Shown: positions 53,416 through 61,398 of the stretch, in pieces
Layout: every line of letters starts with the position of its first letter
Numbering within the stretch: position 1 is the stretch's first letter
From: Tautonia plasticadhaerens
Lineage (GTDB): Bacteria; Planctomycetota; Planctomycetia; Isosphaerales; Isosphaeraceae
Direction of reading: 5' to 3'
Assembly: GCF_007752535.1 (NCBI RefSeq)
Contig: NZ_CP036426.1
Location: 4,774,001-4,838,000, forward strand
Length of the DNA: 64,000 nucleotides
Translations under genes and position numbers: made by a program
Notes under the pieces: model-generated
Databases searched by the model: none
Told to the model about the DNA's origin: nothing
What the model saw: only the letters and a program-made list of their open reading frames with translations

Positions 53416-54176
53416 GCGATCGCCCCCCGATCCGAGGGATGAGGGGCCCGTTCGCCCGGCCCGTCGGACTCGACCCGGCCGTCCCGGAGGCGGACGACCC
53501 GCCGACATCGGGCGGCGACGTCGGGCTCGTGGGTGACGAGAACGATGGTCTGGCCCTGCTCGTGGAGGGCGTCGAAGAGGTCGAGGATCTCCTCGCTGGT
53601 GCGGGTGTCGAGGTTGCCGGTCGGCTCGTCGGCCAGGATGAGGGCGGGTCGCTGCACCAGGGCCCGGGCGACGGCCACCCGCTGGCGCTGGCCGCCGGAC
53701 ATCTGATTGGGCCGATGCCCCATGCGGTCGGCCAGGCCGACCTGGCGGAGGGCCTCGACGGCCCGGTCCCGGCGGTCCCGGGCGCCGGAGTAGACCAGCG
53801 GCAGCTCGACGTTCTGCAACGCCGTCTGCCGGGGGAGCAGCTCGAAGGTCTGGAAGACGAAGCCGATCCGGCGGCCCCGCTCCCGGGCCTGCTCCGACTG
53901 CGAGAGTCGGGCCACGTCGCGGCCGGCGAGCCAGTACTGCCCGGCGGTCGGCACGTCGAGCAGCCCAATAATATTCATCAGGGTCGACTTGCCCGATCCC
54001 GAGGGGCCCATGATCGCCACGAACTCGTTGCGGTCGATCCGCAGGTCGACGCCGTCGAGGGCCCGGACCTGCTCCAGGCCCATCGGGTAGACCTTGGTGA
54101 TTCCGGTCAGGAGGATGACCGGGGACGACTCGTCGGCCCCGGCCGGGTCGTCGAGCGGGGTCGGGTCGGCGGTCAC
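53412..54176 (-). CDS. ABC transporter ATPase (MacB/LolD type)
   Basis: A 254-residue nucleotide-binding protein. Walker A is GPSGSGKST (57-65), the signature is [15 protein letters not shown], Walker B is [13 protein letters not shown] and the H-loop is [10 protein letters not shown]. The text [15 protein letters not shown] and [13 protein letters not shown] matches the LolD/MacB subfamily. It starts with GTG 54176, overlapping the adaptor stop (GTGA), and overlaps the permease start. In E. coli MacB the ATPase and permease are fused; here they are separate, as in many Gram-positive and planctomycete systems. Confidence 0.95.
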   Translation of the reverse strand: MTADPTPLDDPAGADESSPVILLTGITKVYPMGLEQVRALDGVDLRIDRNEFVAIMGPSGSGKSTLMNIIGLLDVPTAGQYWLAGRDVARLSQSEQARERGRRIGFVFQTFELLPRQTALQNVELPLVYSGARDRRDRAVEALRQVGLADRMGHRPNQMSGGQRQRVAVARALVQRPALILADEPTGNLDTRTSEEILDLFDALHEQGQTIVLVTHEPDVAARCRRVVRLRDGRVESDGPGERAPHPSDRGAIA

Positions 54177-55492
54177 GGCGAGCCCCCCGTCCCGGCTTCG
54201 CCCTCGGCCTCGGCCTTCGCTTCGGTGATCGGGTCGCCGTCCTTCAGCTCGTCGAGGGTGCGGAAGGGGCCGACGATGACGAGGTCGTCCTCGGTGAGGC
54301 CCTCGCGGATCTCGACCCGGCGCTCGTCGCTCAGGCCGACGTCGACGGGGCGGGCCCGGGCCTTGCCGGAGTCGGCGACGAAGGCGGTGGTGACGTACCG
54401 GGAGCCCATCTCGCCGACCGCCTCGCCGGGGGCGGGGGGATGGCGGTCGAGCCAGGCCCGGAGGGCGGGGGAGTCGGGCAGGTCCTTGCGGCGGCGCTGG
54501 ACGACCGCCTGGATGGGGACGCTGAGGGCGTCGTCGGTGCGTCGGACCTCGATCTCGACGGTGGCGGTCATGCCGGGCTTCAGGGGGGAGTCGGCGCCGC
54601 CCCGGTCCCGGATGATCGTCTCGAAGGTGACGACCGCCGCGACGGCCTCCGCGTCGGCCTTGCCCCGCGGGGCGACGCGCCCGACCTCGCCGGGCAGCGC
54701 GGTCAGCAGGTCGGCCTGCAGGTAGATGCGGGCGGGTTGGCCGGCCCGGACGAGGGGGACGTCGGTCTCGTCCACGTCGGCTCGGACCTGCATGAGCGTG
54801 GGGTCGAGGATGGTCATGAGCAGGGCGCCGGGCAGGTTCGTGGTGCCGGCGATGGCGACCTCGCCGACCTCGACCTCGCAGTCGGCCACGACGCCGTCGA
54901 TGGGGGCCCGGATCTCGGTGTATTGCAGCTCCTGGAGGTTCATCCGGCGCATCGCCTCGCTCTCGAGCAGCTCGTTGCGGACGCCCCCGAGCACGGCCCG
55001 GGCCTTGGCCAGGGTGCTCTGGGAGTCGAGCAGCTCGGTATTCGTGGCGACGTTGCGGCGGGAGAGCTGTTCGGTCCGGGAGAAGTCCCGGGTGGCCTTG
55101 TCGACGTCCTCCTCGGCGTCGAGGATCAGGGCGCGGAGGCGGTCGATCCTCGCCTCGGCCGAGTCGAGCCGGGCCTGGGCCTCGGTGGGGTCGAGCTGGA
55201 TGAGCAGGTCCCCTTCCGCGACCCGGTCGCCGTCCTCGACGTGGACCGCCACGACCCGGCCGACGATCTGGGGGGCGATCTCGGCCTCCTCGACCGGCTC
55301 GACGGTGCCGGCGGCGGTGATCGTCTCGATGATCTCGGCGTGCTCGGGGGAGGCCAGCTCCACCTCGCGTGGGGGGGTCGGGATCAGCTGCCAGTCCAGC
55401 TCGTAGCCGCCGCCCTCCCGGCCGAGGTTCGCGGCGGCGAGCCCGGCGACCAGGACGGCCAGGCCGAGCATCGAGAGCAAGGTTCGTCGCAT
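54173..55492 (-). CDS. MacA/HlyD-family periplasmic adaptor
   Basis: A 439-residue protein with one N-terminal membrane helix ([19 protein letters not shown], about 5-23). The first lipoyl half is around [22 protein letters not shown] (about 67-88), a long coiled-coil hairpin lies at about 100-190, and the second lipoyl half is [15 protein letters not shown] (near 192). Beta-barrel and membrane-proximal domains follow. It links the ABC permease to the outer envelope. It ends in an acidic Ala/Glu-rich tail. Start ATG 55492; the long upstream frame is not conserved. It is preceded after 41 bases by the gene of an unknown membrane protein. Confidence 0.92.
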   Translation of the reverse strand: MRRTLLSMLGLAVLVAGLAAANLGREGGGYELDWQLIPTPPREVELASPEHAEIIETITAAGTVEPVEEAEIAPQIVGRVVAVHVEDGDRVAEGDLLIQLDPTEAQARLDSAEARIDRLRALILDAEEDVDKATRDFSRTEQLSRRNVATNTELLDSQSTLAKARAVLGGVRNELLESEAMRRMNLQELQYTEIRAPIDGVVADCEVEVGEVAIAGTTNLPGALLMTILDPTLMQVRADVDETDVPLVRAGQPARIYLQADLLTALPGEVGRVAPRGKADAEAVAAVVTFETIIRDRGGADSPLKPGMTATVEIEVRRTDDALSVPIQAVVQRRRKDLPDSPALRAWLDRHPPAPGEAVGEMGSRYVTTAFVADSGKARARPVDVGLSDERRVEIREGLTEDDLVIVGPFRTLDELKDGDPITEAKAEAEGEAGTGGSP

Positions 55493-55533
55493 CGCGGTCC
55501 CGTTCCCTTCGGTCAGTCCCGACCAGTCCCGGC

Positions 55534-56241
55534 TCAACCGGGCAGCAGCGTCGCCCGCATGGCGGCGCCGAAGGCGGAGGCGACGCCGATGCGGATCGAC
55601 GACTCGGCCGCCCAGAGCACCAGGCAGATCGAGGCGGCGGCCCCCCAGCCGACCAGGCCGAGCCGCCATCCCGCCCGCCCGACGGCGATCCACCCCAGGA
55701 TCACGAACGGGTCGACCTGCCGCAAGGCGACCCACGCCGCCGCCGGGTACGCCCCGGGGGGCAGCAGCAAGGCGGCCGAGGTCTCGACCTCGGCCCGGCC
55801 GGTCGCCGCCATCAGGCCGACGCGGGCCCCGAGGCCGACCACCCAGAGCCACTGGGCCGAGGCCGCCGCGCCGAGCACCTCCTCGAACCGGACCGGCCGA
55901 CCCCGCAGCGCCGCGACGGCGGCGAAGCCCGAGGCGGCGAGCACCGCCCTCAGGGCCGGGGCGATCGGCTCGACGACGAAGTCGCCGACCGCGGACAGCA
56001 CCGCCCAGAAGCGGAGGGTGGCCCGCTGGTCGTCGATCGCCCGGCGCGTGTCCGCCTCGGCGACCTCGCCGACGGATCGGGCCTCGACCCGGGCCGCGCC
56101 CCGCTCGACCGCCTCGGCCAGCCCCCGCCCCCGCACCCCCGACCCCCAGGCCAACGCCTGGAGCAGGACGACCGCCCCCATGACGGCGAGGAGCCTCGGG
56201 GAGGCGGGTCGGGGCATCCGGTCTTGCGGGGACTCGTCCAT
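55534..56241 (-). CDS. polytopic membrane protein, function unknown
   Basis: A 235-residue protein with about five hydrophobic helices: near residues 15-33 ([17 protein letters not shown]), 80-95, 133-150 ([17 protein letters not shown]), 170-195 and 205-225. Arg-rich loops between them suggest positive-inside topology. The layout is reminiscent of Yip1-domain proteins, which sometimes accompany MacAB genes, but no motif proves it. The start is placed at ATG 56241; the in-frame extension to 56415 is Pro/Gly-rich and unlikely. It is first in the MacAB operon, so it may help that exporter. Confidence 0.6.
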   Translation of the reverse strand: MDESPQDRMPRPASPRLLAVMGAVVLLQALAWGSGVRGRGLAEAVERGAARVEARSVGEVAEADTRRAIDDQRATLRFWAVLSAVGDFVVEPIAPALRAVLAASGFAAVAALRGRPVRFEEVLGAAASAQWLWVVGLGARVGLMAATGRAEVETSAALLLPPGAYPAAAWVALRQVDPFVILGWIAVGRAGWRLGLVGWGAAASICLVLWAAESSIRIGVASAFGAAMRATLLPG

Positions 56242-56520
56242 GGATTCGATCCGCGTGGCCCTGACGGGTCGCCCGCGGGGCGATCCCGTCCGTTCTCCGG
56301 TCGCGCCGGGATCTTCGCCCGGGGGGCGGGAATCTTGGGAGGGTGGGGGGGAGATCCCGGGGAGGCCCCCGACCGAGTACCCCGCCATCGGGCCCCGGGT
56401 TTCGCCCCCCCTCACCCCGCGCCGTTCCCCGAGGGCGGGGGGCGGGGGCCGCGTCGCCGGAGGCCCGACCGACGCGCCCCGCCCCCCCCGGGCCGATCGC
56501 CGGGCCTCGCGGGGCGGGCG

Positions 56521-59500
56521 TCAGGTCGGCCGGGGGACGAGCCCCCGTCGCCGAACGCCGAGCGATTCGACGAGCCGATCCGGCCACGACGCCGGGGTGT
56601 CGGGGCGGTCTCTCGGGCGGACCCTGTCGAGGTCGAGGGGCCTCGACCCCGGGGATGCCGGCCCCCGGGCCGGGATCGAGGGGGGCCGTCCCCGCCCCCC
56701 GAGCGGGGCGGTCCCCGACCGACCGATCATGGAGCGAGGCGTGCGGGCGGGCCCCTCGGGCACGACCCCGCCCGCCCGGGACGCGGCCCGGGCGGTCCCG
56801 GAGGCCTGCGGGGCCGAGGCGAACCCATCACGCCGGAATCGGACGGAGGCCGGGGGGATCGTCAGGGCCACGTCCCGTTCTCCCCCGAACGGTTGACTGA
56901 TCGCGGGGCCCTCGCCCGAGGGGAGGATCGCGAACCGAGAGACGCCCTCGGCCGGGCTGAAGCCGTAGACGCCCAGGTCGCTCGTGCCGTCGCCGTCGAA
57001 GTCGCCTGAGACCGGCAGGTCGTCGGGCCCGCCGAAGGGCCGGCTGATGAACCCGTCGGGGTGGGCGTCGCTGGCCCCGCCGGAGAGCAGGATGGCGAAG
57101 CGGGCGAACCCCTCGGCCGGGCTGAAGCCGTAGACGCCGATGTCGGTCGTGCCGTCGCCGTCGAAGTCGCCGGCGATCGGCAGGTCGCCCGGCCCGCCGA
57201 AGGGCCGGCTGATGAACCCCTCGGGGTAGGCCTTGCTGGCCCCCCCGGAGAGGATCACCGCGAAGCGGGCGAACCCCTCGTCGGGGCTGAAGCCGTAGAC
57301 GCCGATGTCGGTCGTGCCGTCGCCGTCGAAGTCGCCGGCGATGGGGATGTCCTCGGGGCCGCCGAACGGCTGGCTGATGAAGCCGTCGGGGTGGGTGTCG
57401 CTCGGGCCCCCGGAGAGGATGATGGCGAAGCGGGCGAACCCCTCGGTCGGGCTGAAGCCGTAGACGGCGATGTCGGTGATGTCGTCGCCGTCGAAGTCGC
57501 CCGCGACGGGGAGGTCGTCCGGGCCGCCGAAGGGTCGGCTGATGACCTCGCCGCCGGAGGCGAGCACCGCGAAGCGGGAGACGCCCTCGGCCGGGCTGAA
57601 GCCGTAGACGCCCAGGTCGGCCACGCCGTCGCCGTCGTAGTCGCCGGCGATCGGCAGATCTTCGGGGCCGCCGAAGGGCTGGTTCAGGAGCCCCCCGGCG
57701 CTGGTCAGCACGGCGAACCGGGCGAAGCCCTCGACGGGGCTGAACCCGAAGGCGCCGAACTCGGTGACGCCGTCGCCGTCGAAGTCTCCCGGGGTCCTCG
57801 GCCGCTCCGGGGGCGGGGGGGGAGGCGGCAAGGGGGGCGGGACCATGACCGACTCGTCCGACGCCTGGCCCCGGGGGAAGCTGACCCGGATCGTGTCGGG
57901 GATGTCGGGGCGCTCGACGCCGAAGAATTCGAGGAAGCCGCCGACGACGTCCTCGATGACGGCGGCGCCGGGGATGTCGATCTCGAAGCCGAATTCGTTG
58001 CGATCGGCGAAGATGCGCAGGCCGGCGTCGATGCGGAACTCGCCGAGGAAGAGGCTCCCCCGGGCGGAGCCGTCGTAGGTGAGCTGGCCCCGGGAGAGGC
58101 CGACGCTGAGGCTGAAGCTGACCGAGCCGCCGAACTCGACCCCGGCGATCTCGGTGTTGGCCCTGGCCGAGAAGCCGGCGGTGAAGGAGACACCCGAACC
58201 GATCCGGGCGAACCGGACGTCGGCGTTGCCGGCGAGGATGCCGAGGTCGACCTCCACTCGGCCCCGGAACTCGAAGTCGCCGTTGCGCTCGATGTCTCCC
58301 GTGACGACGGCCCGGGCGCCGAGCAATCCCACGTCCCCTCGGGCGGTGACCCCGGCGTTGGAGACGGTGATGGTGCCCCCGGACAGCCGGTAGCCGAGCA
58401 CTCGGTAGTTCGTCTCGTAGGTCAGCCGGAAGGTCCCGTCCCGCTTGATGAAGCCGTCGGCGAGGACGCGGTCGTTGCTGCCGAAGGCTTCGAGGAAGGT
58501 CCCCTCGAACGGGTTGACCGAGCCCCCCCGGGCGAAGATCCCCTCCTCGGCCGGGTCGTAGACGATCGTGCCCTCGCCGATCGGGACGGTCAGCGCGACG
58601 AGGCCCGAGGAATCGCCGCCGCCGCCGGATTCGGCGTCGCCGATCTCCAGGCCGACCCGGATCTCGGCGTTGGCGCCGATGGCGACGTCGGAGATCGCGT
58701 CGGTGGCGGCGGAGCCGAGCACGGCCGGGTCGAAGCCGCCGGAGACGAACCGGGAGGGGGCGTCGGCGATGCCGCCGAGGATCCGGCCGTCGTCGTCCAC
58801 GTCGAAGTCGATGACGAGGTCGCCGTTGATGCTCACCGGGGCGCCGACGAGCTTCGAGAGGTCCACGTCGGCCCGGAGGTAGATGTTCCCGAAGACGGAG
58901 CCGTTGTACTCGCTCGGCCGGGAGAAGGGATCGAACGGGATGTTCCCCTTCACCGAGCCGGCGACGGCGAACTCCCCCAGGGGGGAGGGGATGCCGCTGA
59001 CCCCGGCGTAGAGGAAGACGTCGGAGGGGTCGGTCACGATCGACCACTCGTAGCCCCCCAGGGTCCTCGCCTCGAAGCCGCCGAACTCGGCCGAGAGGCC
59101 GCTCTGGTAGGTGTAGAAGAGATAGGGGACGTTGGCATTGACCGGGGCCCCGGTCTCCTGCACCAGGCCATCCCGGCCGAGCTTCAGCCCGTACGCCTCA
59201 CGGTCGAGCGAGAGGCTGCCGGCCGGCGTGCCGAGCGACACCCCGAGCGCATCCTGGAGGGGACGGGCCAGGGCGAAGGGGCCGAGGTCGGCGTTGAACT
59301 CGATCGTCTCGACGGCGCCGAAGCGGGGGGAGCCGTCGTCCCCGGGCGAGGTGGTGACGGTGAAGGTCAGCCCGGGGGGGATGGGCAGCGGGAGGTCGCC
59401 GATCGCCGATTCGAGCTGGAGGGTGCCCCCCGCCTCGAATCGGAGGCGGGACCGCCCCTCCCCCGCGTCCTCGACGGTCGAGGACCAGGCTCCCCTCAGG

Positions 59501-60198
59501 GCGAAGCCGATCCCGACCGGCCCGGCGAGCAGGAGGCGATCGCCGGCCAGCCGGGCGACGATCTCGTTGCTGGCGCCGATGTTCAAGAAGAGGCGGTCGA
59601 GCGTGCCCGACTCCAGGCCGATCGTCCGGAGGCCGACCGTGTAGGACTGCTCGGGACTCCCCAGGTCGGAGCGGTCGGCCAGCTCGACGAAGTAGGTGCC
59701 GGTGGTCGGCACCTCGAACTCGAGGCGACGGTCGCCCTGGAAGGACGACGAGGCCGGACCTCCCGGGTCGAACACGGTGGTCCGGAAGGGGGAGTGGGTG
59801 ACCTCGAATGACTCGTCGGCCAGGACCGAGCCGTCCGGCCCCCGGAGGACCAGGCCGTAGGTGCCCGTGCGGGAGTCATTGGTGAAGAAGTCGTCGAGCG
59901 AGGCGATGAACACCTCTCCCGCCCGCAGCGACACGGCGACCGCGTCGCGGTCGCCGGGGGACTCCAGGCCCCCCCTGGCCTGGGTGACCATCATCCGGGC
60001 GGTCGGCACCCGGGGGGCGCCGGAGACCTCGGCGGGCCAGTCGGCGTCCCCTTCCTCGAAGGTGTCGAAGCGGACGAGGCCGGTGTCGGCCGCCAGCAGC
60101 GTCCGAGTCTCCAGCGCCTCGGCCGACGGCCGGGCGGCCCGGTCCGGGCCCTTCCCGGCGGCGCGAGAACGCCCCGGGCGACGAGTCGCCATAGTCAT
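56521..60198 (-). CDS. giant extracellular protein with FG-GAP-like repeats
   Basis: A 1,225-residue protein. The N terminus is Arg-rich, then AEALETRTLLAADTGL (about 26-41), the LE-x-R export-associated motif. Residues 70-200 form a pre-peptidase-like beta domain (GTYFVELADRSD). Residues about 250-780 are long repeating beta-strand text without a known domain. A Pro-rich linker (PPPLPPPPPPPERP) leads to six repeats of about 48-55 residues, each opening GDFDGDGxTDIGVYGFSP, like the calcium-binding blades of FG-GAP/VCBS propellers. The C-terminal 105 residues are basic and low-complexity. The start at ATG 60198 (or ATG 60192) is preceded by a long upstream region. It is transcribed in the direction of the MacAB operon, whose first gene starts 279 bases beyond its stop. 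Surface adhesion is a guess. Confidence 0.82.
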   Translation of the reverse strand: MTMATRRPGRSRAAGKGPDRAARPSAEALETRTLLAADTGLVRFDTFEEGDADWPAEVSGAPRVPTARMMVTQARGGLESPGDRDAVAVSLRAGEVFIASLDDFFTNDSRTGTYGLVLRGPDGSVLADESFEVTHSPFRTTVFDPGGPASSSFQGDRRLEFEVPTTGTYFVELADRSDLGSPEQSYTVGLRTIGLESGTLDRLFLNIGASNEIVARLAGDRLLLAGPVGIGFALRGAWSSTVEDAGEGRSRLRFEAGGTLQLESAIGDLPLPIPPGLTFTVTTSPGDDGSPRFGAVETIEFNADLGPFALARPLQDALGVSLGTPAGSLSLDREAYGLKLGRDGLVQETGAPVNANVPYLFYTYQSGLSAEFGGFEARTLGGYEWSIVTDPSDVFLYAGVSGIPSPLGEFAVAGSVKGNIPFDPFSRPSEYNGSVFGNIYLRADVDLSKLVGAPVSINGDLVIDFDVDDDGRILGGIADAPSRFVSGGFDPAVLGSAATDAISDVAIGANAEIRVGLEIGDAESGGGGDSSGLVALTVPIGEGTIVYDPAEEGIFARGGSVNPFEGTFLEAFGSNDRVLADGFIKRDGTFRLTYETNYRVLGYRLSGGTITVSNAGVTARGDVGLLGARAVVTGDIERNGDFEFRGRVEVDLGILAGNADVRFARIGSGVSFTAGFSARANTEIAGVEFGGSVSFSLSVGLSRGQLTYDGSARGSLFLGEFRIDAGLRIFADRNEFGFEIDIPGAAVIEDVVGGFLEFFGVERPDIPDTIRVSFPRGQASDESVMVPPPLPPPPPPPERPRTPGDFDGDGVTEFGAFGFSPVEGFARFAVLTSAGGLLNQPFGGPEDLPIAGDYDGDGVADLGVYGFSPAEGVSRFAVLASGGEVISRPFGGPDDLPVAGDFDGDDITDIAVYGFSPTEGFARFAIILSGGPSDTHPDGFISQPFGGPEDIPIAGDFDGDGTTDIGVYGFSPDEGFARFAVILSGGASKAYPEGFISRPFGGPGDLPIAGDFDGDGTTDIGVYGFSPAEGFARFAILLSGGASDAHPDGFISRPFGGPDDLPVSGDFDGDGTSDLGVYGFSPAEGVSRFAILPSGEGPAISQPFGGERDVALTIPPASVRFRRDGFASAPQASGTARAASRAGGVVPEGPARTPRSMIGRSGTAPLGGRGRPPSIPARGPASPGSRPLDLDRVRPRDRPDTPASWPDRLVESLGVRRRGLVPRPT
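56860..57792 (-). repeat. six in-frame FG-GAP-like repeats
   Basis: The units are marked by the recurrent DNA text CCGTCGCCGTCGAAGTC near 56988, 57152, 57323, 57483, 57627 and 57771 on the plus strand. The spacing changes from about 146 to 171 bases because some units carry an extra seven- or eight-residue insertion (DTHPDGFI-like). The middle units are nearly identical at the DNA level, which indicates recent duplication or gene conversion. Confidence 0.8.
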
Positions 60199-60265
60199 GG
60201 GCGAGTACCTTTCACCTTCAAGGGCCGGCGGCCCGCACCGGCGCGGGTCGCCATGTCCGTCGGAC

Positions 60266-60296
60266 CCCGGCCCGACCGCCCGGCGGTCGGGCCGGG
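60266..60296. repeat. 15-bp perfect inverted repeat in a 5' leader
   Basis: CCCGGCCCGACCGCC (60266-60280), central C, GGCGGTCGGGCCGGG (60282-60296). It lies 68-98 bases before the ATG of the giant repeat protein, within its probable leader. It could act as an attenuator, as a transcript-stabilising hairpin or as the terminator of the upstream aldolase gene. Confidence 0.7.
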
Positions 60297-60417
60297 AGGG
60301 CGGGGCCCCGGACGGGCCGAGGGCCCGATGATCGCGGGAGGGCGGCCCGGGCGTCCGGCCCACGTCTCGGGGCGGATCACCACAGTTGTCCCGCATCGAG
60401 ATTCGTGCCGTCAGCCC

Positions 60418-60446
60418 ATGCTTGCCGCGTCACCGGTGCCAGTCAA
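60418..60446 (-). promoter_or_regulatory. candidate promoter of the giant repeat protein gene
   Basis: Minus strand TTGACT (60446-60441), 17-base spacer, AAGCAT (60423-60418). The -35 is good but the -10 is poor. It would give a leader of about 213 bases that includes the 15-bp inverted repeat. Confidence 0.35.
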
Positions 60447-60596
60447 GCATTCTCGCGGGGAATCCCGGGGACGCCGGGCCACGGGACCCGGGGATTCCCG
60501 ACATCCCGAGCGCACCCGGCGTCGCGCCCCGCCGCCGCAATCGTGGCGTCGGCGGCCGATGGGCCCGTCGGGAGCGGAACCCGCCCCCTGCCCGGC

Positions 60597-61367
60597 TCAG
60601 CCGAGGCGGAGTTGCCGAAACGCCTCATCCATGGCGACCTTGAGCATCAGCCCGTCGTTGGAGAAGACGACGAACCGGGACCCCTGGCGGATCGTCCGGA
60701 GGGCCTGGGCCGGGTCGCCGAACCAGCACCCGGCGGGGACGTGGGACGCGTCGCCGACGTCGATGATCCGCTGCAGCGCGGCGATCAAATCGGGGTTGTC
60801 GTACTCGTTGGGGATCCCCATGCTCACGGTCAGGTCGTTGGGCCCGACGAACAGGGCGTGCACGCCGGGGACGGCGCAGATGGCCTCCAGGTCCTCGACG
60901 GCCCGGACCGACTCGATCATGGGGACGAAGACCGTGTTCGCGCAGCGCTCCTCGGTGACGTAGCGGCGGGTGGCCTCGCTGGGCCACTCGCCGGAGGCGA
61001 TCAGGCGGTCGAGCGCCTCACCCTTGAGCGGCCGGTAGACGGCCGCCGCGGCCAGGCGTTTCGCCTGCTCGACGTCCTCGACGTAGGGGACGACCACTCC
61101 GTCGAAGGTGTCGCAGGCCTTGGAGACGTCGTCGGGATCCCGGCTGTGGGTCCGGGCCAGGCAGGCGATCCCCTTCGAGGCGAGGGCGTACTTGATCGGC
61201 AGGAATTCGGCGAGGTCCAGGGCCGTGTGCTCGGGGGTGACGATGACGAAGTCGAGCGCCCCCTCGGGCATCGACTCGATCCAGCCGGGGTTGACCGCGT
61301 GCTGGAAGAAGGTGCCGAAGACGCGTTCGCCCCGGATCATCTTGTCCTTGAGTGCCTTGCCGTTCAT
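60597..61367 (-). CDS. HpcH/HpaI-type aldolase/citrate lyase family protein
   Basis: A 256-residue class II pyruvate aldolase homologue (TIM barrel). Conserved parts: FGTFFQHAVNPGWIESM near the N terminus, FVIVTPEHTALDL (near 41, with the His of the family), a catalytic-type Arg in ACLARTHSRD (near 72), VPMIESVRAVEDLEAI (metal Glu near 148) and ALFVGPNDLTVSMG (metal Asp near 175). All expected residues are present, so it can be a genuine aldolase, but the substrate (hydroxy-oxo acids or similar) is unknown. It lies 31 bases after the DUF1501 gene on the same strand, which suggests co-transcription. Confidence 0.87.
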   Translation of the reverse strand: MNGKALKDKMIRGERVFGTFFQHAVNPGWIESMPEGALDFVIVTPEHTALDLAEFLPIKYALASKGIACLARTHSRDPDDVSKACDTFDGVVVPYVEDVEQAKRLAAAAVYRPLKGEALDRLIASGEWPSEATRRYVTEERCANTVFVPMIESVRAVEDLEAICAVPGVHALFVGPNDLTVSMGIPNEYDNPDLIAALQRIIDVGDASHVPAGCWFGDPAQALRTIRQGSRFVVFSNDGLMLKVAMDEAFRQLRLG

Positions 61368-61398
61368 CGGTTGCCGAGTCCCCCTGGTGCGGGTCGGG

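Larger units (their letters stand above)
60199..60596. other. upstream region of the giant repeat protein
   Basis: This 398-base region lies between the aldolase stop and the giant protein start, both on the minus strand. It holds a candidate promoter (60418-60446) and a 15-bp perfect inverted repeat (60266-60296). No gene was recognised. Confidence 0.5.

Noticed and set aside
53412-53968. long minus-strand frame 51746-53968 through the ABC permease and ATPase genes
   Set aside because: Frame-shifted reading of the real permease and ATPase genes, which carry Walker and FtsX motifs in another frame.
57061-59811. 916-codon plus-strand open frame opposite the giant repeat protein
   Set aside because: The repetitive GEAVDADVGRA-like text is only the reverse reading of the FG-GAP repeats.
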